NCBI RefSeq assembly: GCF_000721705.1
Contig: NZ_JOJL01000008.1
Span: forward strand, 337,704-401,703
Length of the DNA stretch: 64,000 nt
Origin: Actinoplanes subtropicus
Lineage (GTDB): Bacteria; Actinomycetota; Actinomycetes; Mycobacteriales; Micromonosporaceae
Reading direction: 5' to 3'
Shown here: positions 36,612 to 44,167 of the stretch, in pieces
Position numbering within the stretch: the stretch's first letter is position 1
How the letters are laid out: each line of letters starts with the position of its first letter
Made by a program: the position numbers and the translations under genes
Notes under the pieces: generated by a model
The model's database searches: none
What the model saw: only the letters and a program-made list of their open reading frames with translations
What the model was told of the DNA's origin: nothing

Positions 36612-37856
36612 ATGAGTGGCGTACCGCTGGATCTGTTGTCCCTCAGCGACGTGGAGGCGGCGCGCGAGCTGCTGACCGGGGTCGTCGAGACCACCCCGGT
36701 GCTGCAGTCACGGCCGTTGTCCGAGGTCACCGGGGTGCCGACCTGGCTCAAGTGCGAAAACCAGCAGCGGGCCGGCTCGTACAAGGTGCGCGGGGCGTAC
36801 ACCCGGATCGCTCGTCTCTCCGCCGATGAGCGCAAGCGCGGCGTCGTGGCCGCCAGCGCCGGGAACCACGCGCAGGGCGTAGCCTTGGCGGCCGAACTGC
36901 TCGGCGCGAGCGCGACGGTCTTCATGCCGGAGGGCGCGCCGCTGCCGAAGGTGACCGCGACCAGGGGATACGGCGCGGCGATCGAGTATGCGGGGACCAG
37001 CGTCGACGATGCGCTGGAGGCGGCGAAGCACTTCGCGGCCGAGACCGGCGCGGTCTTCATCCACCCCTTCGACCACCCGGACATCATCGCCGGGCAGGGC
37101 ACCGTCGGCCTGGAGATCCTCGAGCAGCTACCGGCGGCGGCCACGATCGTGACGGCGGTGGGTGGCGGTGGGCTGATCTCCGGCCTGGCGGTCGCGGTCA
37201 AAGCTCTTCGACCGGACGTACGGGTGGTAGGTGTCCAAGCGCAGGGTGCGGCGGCGTTTCCGCCCTCGCTGGCGGCCGGCGCGCCGCGCAAGCTCGCCCG
37301 GGCCGCCACGATCGCCGACGGCATCGCCGTGCTGCGGCCCGGCGACCTGACCTTCGCGCACGTCAGCAAGCTGGTCGACGACGTGGTGACGGTGACCGAC
37401 GAGGACCTGTCGGCGGCGCTGCTGGTGCTGCTGGAGCGGCACAAGATGGTGGTCGAACCGGCCGGCGGTGCGGCGGTGGCGGCGCTGCTGACCGGCGCCT
37501 GCGTGCCGGCGACGGGCGGCCCGGCGGTGGCGATCCTCTCCGGCGGCAACATCGACCCGATGCTGCTGCTCCGGGTCATCGAGCACGGGCTCACCTCGGC
37601 CGGCCGCTTCCTGCGGCTCGCGGTGCGCTGCGACGACCGGCCGGGGGAGCTGGCCCGGCTGCTCGGGGAGATCGCGGAGCAGCGGGCGAACGTGGTGGAT
37701 GTGGCGCATTCGCGACAGAGCCCACGGCTGGGCTTCGGCGAGGCGGAGGTGGCGCTGTCGGTCGAGACCCGCGGCCCCGACCACTCGGCGGCCCTGATCA
37801 GCGCCCTGCGAGCCGCCGGCTACCGGGTGGCGCCCCTGGCCGACGCCACCCCCTAA
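36612..37856 (+). CDS. ilvA: Threonine dehydratase with ACT domain
   Basis: A 414-aa PLP enzyme deaminating threonine to 2-oxobutanoate for isoleucine synthesis. PLP Lys58 in AGSYKVRGAY, the phosphate loop VGGGGLISG, and a C-terminal ACT domain (about 335-410: LAVRCDDRPGELARLL) for amino-acid feedback. It follows the amidase by 21 bp. No ribosome-binding site is strong; CACGATT-type sequence upstream could be a weak -10. Downstream lies a degraded copy of the palindromic element. Confidence 0.95.
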   Translation: MSGVPLDLLSLSDVEAARELLTGVVETTPVLQSRPLSEVTGVPTWLKCENQQRAGSYKVRGAYTRIARLSADERKRGVVAASAGNHAQGVALAAELLGASATVFMPEGAPLPKVTATRGYGAAIEYAGTSVDDALEAAKHFAAETGAVFIHPFDHPDIIAGQGTVGLEILEQLPAAATIVTAVGGGGLISGLAVAVKALRPDVRVVGVQAQGAAAFPPSLAAGAPRKLARAATIADGIAVLRPGDLTFAHVSKLVDDVVTVTDEDLSAALLVLLERHKMVVEPAGGAAVAALLTGACVPATGGPAVAILSGGNIDPMLLLRVIEHGLTSAGRFLRLAVRCDDRPGELARLLGEIAEQRANVVDVAHSRQSPRLGFGEAEVALSVETRGPDHSAALISALRAAGYRVAPLADATP

Positions 37857-37892
37857 CCGCTGCGATCACCCCCGCAAACACCCCCGATCCTG

Positions 37893-37983
37893 CAGGGTGC
37901 CCCGCAGCCGGGTTCGGCCCGCGCTCCCCAGGGGCGATCGCCCGCGGCGCCGGAGGCGACGCCAGCCAGCTCAGCCAGCCAGC
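37893..37983. repeat. Dispersed element, copy B (stem deleted)
   Basis: It keeps the outer parts of the element (GGTGCCCCG, CGGCCCGCG and the GGGGCGATCGCCCGCGGCGC run with GGAGGCGACGCCAGCC), but where copies A and C have a 70-bp hairpin there is only CTCCCCA. A short CCAGCTCAG tandem follows. It is a deletion derivative lying at the 3' end of greA, as copy A lies next to a gene 3' end. Confidence 0.85.
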
Positions 37984-38478
37984 TCAGCCCTCGAAGGGAC
38001 CGAACTCGACGACGGTGACCTTGATGTCGGCGCCGCTGGGGGCCGTGTAGGTGACCGTCTGGCCGGTGCCGACGCCGAGGATCGCCTTGCCGAGCGCCGA
38101 CTCCGGGCTGTACACGGTGAGGTCGGTGGTCGACGCGATCTCGCGGGACCCGAGCAGGAACGTCTCGGTGTCGGTCTTGTCGTCGTCGAAGTAGATCGTC
38201 ACGACCGAGCCCGGCTGCACCGAATCGGCCGTCGAGGCCTCGCCGACCTCGGCGTTCCGCAGGAACTCCTTCAGATACTGAATGCGGCCTTCCTGTTTGC
38301 CCTGCTCCTCCCGGGCAGCGTGATAGCCACCGTTCTCCCGCAAGTCGCCCTCCTCGCGGCGAGCGTTGATCTCCGCAGCGACGGCGGGCCGCGCGGCGAT
38401 CAGCTCGTCAAGCTCGGCCTGCAGCCGGTCGTAAGCGTCCTGAGAAAGCCAAGTCTTGGGCGCCTCTGAACTGGACAC
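37984..38478 (-). CDS. greA: Transcription elongation factor GreA
   Basis: A 164-aa protein with the GreA coiled-coil (ARREEGDLRENGGYHAAREEQG, carrying the acidic tip residues) and the C-terminal domain with SPESALGKAILG. It stimulates transcript cleavage in backtracked RNA polymerase. GTG at 38478 behind AAGGAG. Its stop abuts copy B of the palindromic element. It begins the greA-DUF4307-mca cluster. Confidence 0.96.
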   Translation of the reverse strand: MSSSEAPKTWLSQDAYDRLQAELDELIAARPAVAAEINARREEGDLRENGGYHAAREEQGKQEGRIQYLKEFLRNAEVGEASTADSVQPGSVVTIYFDDDKTDTETFLLGSREIASTTDLTVYSPESALGKAILGVGTGQTVTYTAPSGADIKVTVVEFGPFEG

Positions 38479-38617
38479 GGTCGATCTCCTTGCTGGAACG
38501 GGGAACGCTCAGCATCGTCGTTGCCTGCTGAACGGAGCGAATCACCAAGCTTACCAGCGGTACGCACAACGGCCGGATTGCTCGATCTTGCACCATTCAA
38601 ACCCGGAACCGAGGGGG

Positions 38618-39037
38618 TCAACCGGCGGGTTGACAACCCACGACGTCGCCCACCGAACCACGTTTCGAGGTGGGCACCGGCTCGTCGGCCGAGATCGAGG
38701 TGGCGCTGGCGTCAGCGGGCTTCACGACGACCGTACGCCGGCCGACCTCGTTACCGCCGTAGTCGCGGGCGCGCAGCACGCACTCGGCCGACTTCCCGGC
38801 CGGCACCTTGACGGTGAACTTGATCGTCATGGCGGTGTCGGTCGGCTGCCAGCCGACGATCTGCGCCTGGTAGTCGGTCTGCCCGTACCGCTGATAGAGC
38901 TTCACCGACACCAGCACCGACGCCGCCAGCACGACCACCAGGATGATGACGGGCACCACCGGGCGGCGCCGGCCCTCGCGCCGGTGCCCGTAGCGGCCCG
39001 GCGGGAACACCGGATTTGTGGTGCGCGTCTCGCTCAC
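38618..39037 (-). CDS. DUF4307 membrane protein
   Basis: A 139-aa protein with one transmembrane helix (about 27-48: VVPVIILVVVLAASVLVSV) after an Arg-rich cytoplasmic N-terminus, and an extracellular beta domain with two Cys residues. The position between greA and mca matches the order known from mycobacteria (Rv1080c-Rv1081c-Rv1082), which supports the DUF4307 label. GTG at 39037 behind AGAGGT; the longer frame to 39094 would overlap the mca promoter region. Confidence 0.9.
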   Translation of the reverse strand: MSETRTTNPVFPPGRYGHRREGRRRPVVPVIILVVVLAASVLVSVKLYQRYGQTDYQAQIVGWQPTDTAMTIKFTVKVPAGKSAECVLRARDYGGNEVGRRTVVVKPADASATSISADEPVPTSKRGSVGDVVGCQPAG

Positions 39038-39126
39038 CTGAAGACCTCTCGTGCGTTTCTTGTCGGTGGCATCAGCCAGAATGGCAGAGTCCATCTTCGC
39101 ACTCCGCCTACTAGAGGAGTTCTTCG

Positions 39127-40008
39127 GTGACCGAGCAGCTGCGCCTCATGGCGGTGCACGCCCACCCCGACGACGAGTCGAGCAAGGGCGCGGCGACCAT
39201 GGCGAAATACGTCGCCGAGGGCGCGAGTGTGCTGGTCGCCACGTGTACCGGCGGCGAGCGCGGCAGCGTGCTCAACCCGAAGATGGACCGGCCCGAGGTG
39301 CTCGCCGACATCGCCAACATCCGCCGCGCCGAGATGACCAAGGCGCGCGAGATCCTCGGCGTCGACCAGGCATGGCTCGGCTTCGTCGACTCGGGCCTGC
39401 CCGAGGGCGACCCGCTGCCGCCGCTGCCCGAGGGCTGCTTCGGCCTGCAAGACCCGGAGGAGGCGGCGAAACCGCTGATCAAGCTGATCCGCGAGTTCCG
39501 GCCGCACGTCATGACGACGTACGACGAGAACGGCGGCTATCCGCACCCCGACCACATCATGTGTCACAAGGTGTCGGTGGTCGCCTTCGACGCGGCCGGC
39601 GATCCGGAGAAATACCCCGAGCTCGGCGAGCCGTGGCAGCCGATGAAGCTGTACTACAACTCCGGCTGGACCAAGGCGCGGATGCTCGCGCTGCACGAGG
39701 GCATGCTGGCGGCGGGCCTGGAATCGCCGTACACGGAGTGGCTGGAGAAGTGGTCCGACCGCGACGACCGCGGTGACAAAATCACCACCCGCGTCGAGTG
39801 CGGGGAGTACTTCCACGTCCGGGACGACGCGCTGCGAGCGCATGCGACCCAGGTCGACCCGGAGGGGTTCTGGTTCCGGATCCCCCTCGACCTGCAGCAG
39901 AAGGTGTGGCCGACCGAGGACTTCGAGTTGGCGCGCTCGCTGGTCGACAGCCCGGTGCCGGAGTCCGATCTGTTCGCGGGGATCCACGATCGGGTCGAGG
40001 CCTGCTGA
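39127..40008 (+). CDS. mca: Mycothiol S-conjugate amidase
   Basis: A 293-aa zinc amidase that cleaves mycothiol S-conjugates to release mercapturic acids for export. The HAHPDDE motif (His13, Asp15-Asp16, Glu17) and the later [10 protein letters not shown] zinc site are intact. Length and start ([17 protein letters not shown]) fit the family. GTG at 39127 behind TAGAGGAG. A marker of mycothiol-producing Actinobacteria. It is immediately followed by copy C of the palindromic element. Confidence 0.96.
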   Translation: MTEQLRLMAVHAHPDDESSKGAATMAKYVAEGASVLVATCTGGERGSVLNPKMDRPEVLADIANIRRAEMTKAREILGVDQAWLGFVDSGLPEGDPLPPLPEGCFGLQDPEEAAKPLIKLIREFRPHVMTTYDENGGYPHPDHIMCHKVSVVAFDAAGDPEKYPELGEPWQPMKLYYNSGWTKARMLALHEGMLAAGLESPYTEWLEKWSDRDDRGDKITTRVECGEYFHVRDDALRAHATQVDPEGFWFRIPLDLQQKVWPTEDFELARSLVDSPVPESDLFAGIHDRVEAC

Positions 40009-40172
40009 GCTTGCTGGCGTCGCCTCCGGCGCCGCGGGTGATCGCCCCTTCGGGGCTGATGAGGAGGCAGCCGGTTTGCGACGCCGCAATCCCCGCGGCG
40101 GCGCAAACCGGCTGCCTCCTCATCAGCGGGGCGATCGCGGGCCGTTCCCGGATACGGGGCACCCCGCAGATA
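40006..40172. repeat. Palindromic dispersed element, copy C
   Basis: Inverted relative to copy A. Hairpin arms at 40056-40087 and 40095-40126 (32 bp each, one mismatch) enclose a 7-base loop. The flanks (GGCGTCGCCTCCGGCGCCGC on one side, GGGGCGATCGCGGGCCGTT on the other) match copy A with few changes, but the stem sequence differs at many positions with both arms changed together. It begins at the mca stop codon, so the hairpin may form at the end of the mca transcript. Confidence 0.9.
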
Positions 40173-40545
40173 CGGAGTCGTCGTGCGTCGCGACATGCCG
40201 GGCACCGGACGGGCCTGCACAAGACTGCGGCGGCGGATCGGGCGGGGCTCCCACGCTGAGCGAAGGCACTCGTCTCGCTCGGTGGGTCAGCTGTTCCGGC
40301 TAGTGGGCTGCGTCCGCACGCTGACCGGCCCGCCCCACCGCGACCAACACGCAAGCCCCTGATGTTCGCAGCGATGGCCGGGTCTGGGCAGAGCCCAGGG
40401 TCTACCCCCGAAAGCAGAGAACCCGACAAATGCGACGCGCGGCAAGGAGAACTCGCTCCGCGGGCGATCGCAAGCCGTCCCGTGATACATACAGAGTCCA
40501 CGGCGATGACCGGGGTCGGCGGGGTTCGGGTGACAGGGGCGGGCG
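40173..40545. other. Intergenic region upstream of small membrane gene
   Basis: About 370 bp between the palindromic element and the promoter box at 40546. Apart from a few short inverted stretches (GTCTGGGCAGAGCCCAG-like near 40382-40400) I see no gene, no repeat and no clear regulatory motif. Confidence 0.4.
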
Positions 40546-40551
40546 TACCCT
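40546..40551 (+). promoter_or_regulatory. Putative -10 box of small membrane gene
   Basis: TACCCT lies 6 nt before the GTG at 40558. A GTGACA element about 12 nt further upstream is closer than the usual -35 spacing. No ribosome-binding site is present, consistent with a leaderless transcript. Confidence 0.5.
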
Positions 40552-40557
40552 CACCTT

Positions 40558-40914
40558 GTGGACGTCATTTCTGCGGTCAACAACTTCGGCGACACCCGGT
40601 CGGGTGGCCTGGCCGGCCCGATGGGGCTGTTCGTGATCGTGTTGCTGTCCATAGCGACTGTTTTGCTGATTCGCAATATGAACAAGCGCTTGCGTCGGCT
40701 TCCCGACAGTTTCCCTGACGCACAGCAGACACAGCGTGAGGCCGAGATCGCGCGGCTCAATGCCGACCTCGAGCGCCCCGGTGTCGAACCGCTTCGTCCC
40801 GACAGCGATCAGAATCGATCGTCGGGAGATCAGGTCGCTGCGGAATCCGAGGTCAACGCCGATACTACTGACAGTGACAAAGCCGTCGCAGATGGCGACC
40901 AGGGCCGCGTTTGA
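40558..40914 (+). CDS. Small single-pass membrane protein (Rv1083-like position)
   Basis: A 118-aa protein with one transmembrane helix (about 22-40: MGLFVIVLLSIATVLLIR) followed by a basic patch (NKRLRRLP) and an acidic tail. In mycobacteria a small membrane protein (Rv1083) sits right after mca and before the YyaL-like Rv1084; here the YyaL-like gene is 15 kb further on. The start is the GTG at 40558. Function unknown. Confidence 0.75.
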   Translation: MDVISAVNNFGDTRSGGLAGPMGLFVIVLLSIATVLLIRNMNKRLRRLPDSFPDAQQTQREAEIARLNADLERPGVEPLRPDSDQNRSSGDQVAAESEVNADTTDSDKAVADGDQGRV

Positions 40915-41083
40915 CCACGTGAACGGCGGTTCGGCCGCCGAAACGGCCAATACTCTGCGTATCGGTCAGACAAAAGCCGAACACGGGTCGTGCGTCAACC
41001 CTTGTTGTGTTCATCGGGATTGATTTAGCCTTCCGCCGGGGGTCTCAACGACCCCGGACCCTGCGCGGAAGGGGGCGCCGAAA

Positions 41084-41167
41084 ATGACCATTCCCCGCCC
41101 CCGGCTTTCGCGACTGCAGATGCACGTGCATCCGCGAGTGCCGCTCGTGAACTGGGACAACTCATGA
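41084..41167 (+). CDS. 27-aa leader ORF coupled to the GGDEF-EAL gene
   Basis: ATG at 41084, preceded by GGAAGGGGG at good spacing, opens 27 codons (MTIPRPRLSRLQMHVHPRVP, then LVNWDNS). Its TGA overlaps the next gene's ATG as ATGA (41164-41167). A 14-bp palindrome GATGCACGTGCATC (41119-41132) lies inside it, encoding MHVH. Translation of the short peptide could set that of the downstream gene. No family recognised; it may be a leader rather than a functional peptide. Confidence 0.5.
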   Translation: MTIPRPRLSRLQMHVHPRVPLVNWDNS

Positions 41168-43782
41168 CAGCGCCCCCCGTCGCCGGGACGGGCGTCCGTC
41201 GATCGTGGACAGCCGCGACCGGCTTGGCCGGACGGTCCCGCGGCGTCCGCGCGCTCACCGCCGTCGTGGTCTGCGTGGCCGTTCTGGCGGCCGTCGGCGG
41301 CGTGCTCCTGCCCGCCGATCGCCCCCTCGGAAGTCCACTCTCGGTAGTGGCCGGAGTGGGCCTGGCGGCGGTGCTGGTGACCGCCGGACAGCTGGCCCGG
41401 CTGCGGTTCCGGCTCGGCCGCGGCGTCGTCTCCATCTCGTGGGGCGAGGCCGCGTTCATCATCGGGTACGTGGTGGCCCCGCCCGGCTGGCTGCCCCTGG
41501 CCACGCTGGCCGGCGCAACCTTCGCCTGGACCCTGCTGTCCTGGCTGGACGAGCGCCGCAACATCGCCGAGGTCGCGCACCTGGCCGCCTGCCTGTCGCT
41601 CGGCGCGGCCGGCGCCGCCGGGGTGGCCCGGCTGATCGGCGGCGACGCGTCGCTGCTCAGCGTGCGGGCCCAGGGCGCCCTCGTGGCCGGCGCGCTCACC
41701 TACTTGCTGATCACGTTCGGCCTGGCCGCGCTCACGCTGACCGTGCATCGCGACGCGGCGACCGCACAGATCTTCGCGCGGATCCCGTACGCCAAGATCC
41801 CGATGTTCGTCGGCAACGTCCTGGTGGGGCTCGGCGCCGTCTTCGCCCTGCTGCGCGGCCCGGCCTGGCTGCTCGCCTTCGTCCCGGCGCTGTGGCTGCT
41901 GCAGCGCACCTACCGCTTCCACCTGCGCGCCGAGCAGGAGCGCCGGATGTGGGAGGCGTTCGCCGCCGCCACCGCCGCGATGCCCGGCCGGACCCTGTCC
42001 GAGGTGGCCGCCGCCGGCCTGCGCGGCGCGCTCGACGTCTTCGGCGCCCGGCGGGTGGAGATCGAGGTGCAAGGCGTGGAGGGCGAGCGGCGGTACGCCC
42101 AGGAGGCCCCCGGCCAGGACAACGCCGTCGCCGGGTTGCCCGGTCCGGCGATCACCCGGTCGATGGCGGTCGCCGGCGATGTGGTCGGCGAGCTGACCGT
42201 CTGGCTGGCCGAGCCGACCCTGCCCGCGCCCCGCGACGAGGCCGCGATCTCCGCGTACGGCGACGCACTCGCCGCGGCGCTGCATGATGCCTCGGCCCGC
42301 GAGCAGGTCGCCGAGCTGCGCGAACGCGTCGACCACGACAACGCCCACGACCGTCTGACCGGCCTGCGCAACCGGGGCAGCCTGCTCGCCGACGGCGACC
42401 GGGTGCTGCGCGAGGAGGTCGGGCGCGACCGGCATGTCGCCCTGCTGCTGCTCGACATCAAGGGCTTCCGCGAGGTCAACGGCACGCTCGGCCACCGCTG
42501 CGGCGACGAGGTGCTCAAGGTGATCGCCGAGCGCCTGACCGACCTGTCCCGGGAGAACGACCTGATCGCCCGGGTCGGCGACGACGAGTTCGCGCTGCTC
42601 ATCCCGACGGTCACCGCGCTGGCCGACTCCACCCGCCTGCGCGAGAACCGGCTGCACGAGAACCGGCTGCACGAGAACCGGCTGCACGAGAACCAGCCGC
42701 ATGAGACTCCGCAGCACGACACGGCCAGTCCGCTGCCGATGGCGGTGCGCCGGGCCCGCGAGCTGGTGGAGAACCTCGCGCTGCCGATGGAGGTGGCACG
42801 CGTACGCCTGGCGGTGGAGATCGCGGTCGGCGTGGTGGTGGCCCGAGCCGGCGGCGTCGAGGTGGCCGAGCTGGTCCGCCGGGCCGCGCTCGCCCTCGGC
42901 CAGGCGAAGGGCCAGGAGCTGGCGGTCGCCACCTACGACGCGAGCCAGGACGCGGTGACCACCGACGAGCTGGCGCTGCTGGCCGAGCTGCAGGACGCGC
43001 TGGCCGCCGAGGACCAGATCGTGCTGCACCTGCAGCCCGCGGTCGACCTGGTCACCGCGGCGCCGACCGGGGTCGAGGCGCTGGTCCGCTGGCGGCACCC
43101 GCGGCGCGGCCAACTGTCGCCGAACGACTTCATCCGCACGGTCGAGCACACCGAGTTGCTGACCCCGTTCACCCGGCGCGTGCTCGATCTGGCGCTGCAG
43201 TCCGCGGCCGGCTGGCACCGGGTGGGTGTCGACGTTCCGGTGTCGGTGAACGTGTCGGCCCGCAGCCTGCTCGACCCGGCGTTCCCGGCCCAGGTCACCG
43301 AGGCGCTGCGGCGCCACCGCGCGGCCGCCTCGAGCCTGGTCCTGGAGATCACCGAGTCGGTGGCGGTCAGCGACCTGCCAATCGTCGACGACGTCCTGGC
43401 CAAGCTGCGCGACGCCGGCGTCCAGCTCTCCCTGGACGACTTCGGCACGGGCTACTCGTCGCTGGCGATCGTCACCCGCGCCCCGGTCGACGAGATCAAG
43501 ATCGACCGCTCCTTCGTGGACGACATGATCGACTCCTCGGCGGCCGAGGCGGTCGTCCGCGGCGCGGTCGAGTTGGGCGCGCGGCTGGGCGTCCGGGTGG
43601 TCGCCGAGGGCGTCGAGACGACCGAGCAGCGGGCCGCGCTGATCGAGCTGGGGTGCCCGAACGCCCAGGGCTACCACTTCTGCAAGCCGATGCCGGCCGA
43701 CCGGATCGTGCAGGCGCTGACCCAGCTGAGCGACGCCGCCCCGGACAACATCCGCCCCCTGCGGGCCGACGACGCCTCCTGA
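41164..43782 (+). CDS. Membrane GGDEF-EAL protein with degenerate GGDEF
   Basis: An 872-aa protein. About six hydrophobic segments occupy residues 28-260; a GAF-like region follows; then GGDEF and EAL domains. The GGDEF motif is changed to GDDEF (Gly472-Phe476), so diguanylate cyclase activity is doubtful. The EAL domain looks complete: EAL at 638-640, NVSARSLLD, EITES, DDFGTGYSS (758-767) and KIDRSF, so c-di-GMP phosphodiesterase is the likely activity. Five in-frame 15-bp repeats (ENRLH) interrupt the GGDEF domain just after the motif. ATG at 41164 overlaps the leader ORF stop. Confidence 0.93.
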   Translation: MTAPPVAGTGVRRSWTAATGLAGRSRGVRALTAVVVCVAVLAAVGGVLLPADRPLGSPLSVVAGVGLAAVLVTAGQLARLRFRLGRGVVSISWGEAAFIIGYVVAPPGWLPLATLAGATFAWTLLSWLDERRNIAEVAHLAACLSLGAAGAAGVARLIGGDASLLSVRAQGALVAGALTYLLITFGLAALTLTVHRDAATAQIFARIPYAKIPMFVGNVLVGLGAVFALLRGPAWLLAFVPALWLLQRTYRFHLRAEQERRMWEAFAAATAAMPGRTLSEVAAAGLRGALDVFGARRVEIEVQGVEGERRYAQEAPGQDNAVAGLPGPAITRSMAVAGDVVGELTVWLAEPTLPAPRDEAAISAYGDALAAALHDASAREQVAELRERVDHDNAHDRLTGLRNRGSLLADGDRVLREEVGRDRHVALLLLDIKGFREVNGTLGHRCGDEVLKVIAERLTDLSRENDLIARVGDDEFALLIPTVTALADSTRLRENRLHENRLHENRLHENQPHETPQHDTASPLPMAVRRARELVENLALPMEVARVRLAVEIAVGVVVARAGGVEVAELVRRAALALGQAKGQELAVATYDASQDAVTTDELALLAELQDALAAEDQIVLHLQPAVDLVTAAPTGVEALVRWRHPRRGQLSPNDFIRTVEHTELLTPFTRRVLDLALQSAAGWHRVGVDVPVSVNVSARSLLDPAFPAQVTEALRRHRAAASSLVLEITESVAVSDLPIVDDVLAKLRDAGVQLSLDDFGTGYSSLAIVTRAPVDEIKIDRSFVDDMIDSSAAEAVVRGAVELGARLGVRVVAEGVETTEQRAALIELGCPNAQGYHFCKPMPADRIVQALTQLSDAAPDNIRPLRADDAS
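42643..42717 (+). repeat. Five 15-bp in-frame repeats inside GGDEF domain
   Basis: Units GAGAACCGGCTGCAC begin at 42643, 42658 and 42673, with diverged units at 42688 and 42703, encoding ENRLH three times, then ENQPH and ETPQH. They add a charged loop of about 25 residues after the degenerate GGDEF signature. Copy number could vary in frame. Confidence 0.92.
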
Positions 43783-43797
43783 CGGCGTGCCGCGCGG

Positions 43798-43865
43798 CCC
43801 GGCGCCGATCCCGGCCCGGCGCCGATCCCGGCCCGGCGCCGATCCCGGTTCCGCGCCGATCCCGG
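43798..43865. repeat. Four 17-bp tandem repeats downstream of GGDEF-EAL gene
   Basis: CCCGGCGCCGATCCCGG occurs at 43798, 43815 and 43832, with a variant at 43849. The array starts 15 bp after the stop codon. Each unit contains GGCGCC, so units can pair with one another. Confidence 0.9.
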
Positions 43866-44084
43866 CGCGGTGCTCAGCGCCGGCCGAGGGCTCGTTGCGG
43901 CGGGCGCCTCTCGCATTGAAGGCGCTGCGCGGGCGTCAGCGGGGGGATGGCGGTGGGCGTGTGGGCCCGACGGCGCGAGGCGTTACCGTTCGGGGCGTGT
44001 CACTCACGTCGATCAGCCGATCTTGTCGCCATCTGAGCGTGGTGGGTGCGGTGCGTTACTTGTCCGTCCCGGCGCTCGTTAAAA

Positions 44085-44150
44085 GCCGGGAGCCGGGAGC
44101 CGGGAGCCGGGAGCCGGGAGCCGGGAGCCGGGAGCCGGGAGCCGGGAGCC
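44085..44150 (+). repeat. Nine 7-bp repeats next to the start of the gene at 44168
   Basis: Nine GCCGGGA units run from 44085, with a partial tenth at 44148, and end 17 nt before the GTG start. CGTTAA occurs on both sides of the array. A change in unit number would alter spacing between upstream promoter elements and the start, as in phase-variable promoters; that is a suggestion only. The array is the main content of the 385-bp gap with the 17-bp array. Confidence 0.88.
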
Positions 44151-44167
44151 GTTAAGTTCGGTGTCTC

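Noticed and set aside
41000..41083. c-di-GMP riboswitch before the GGDEF-EAL gene
   Set aside because: I looked for the conserved GEMM core and did not find it; the strong hairpin GGGGTC-TCAAC-GACCCC lies near the gene but lacks the motif.
41011..43677. Minus-strand open frame of 888 codons opposite the GGDEF-EAL gene
   Set aside because: Shadow of the real gene; repetitive QxG/AxR composition and no motifs.
43783..44167. Insertion sequence ends in the repeat-filled gap
   Set aside because: The repeats are direct 17- and 7-bp arrays without transposase sequence or terminal inverted repeats.
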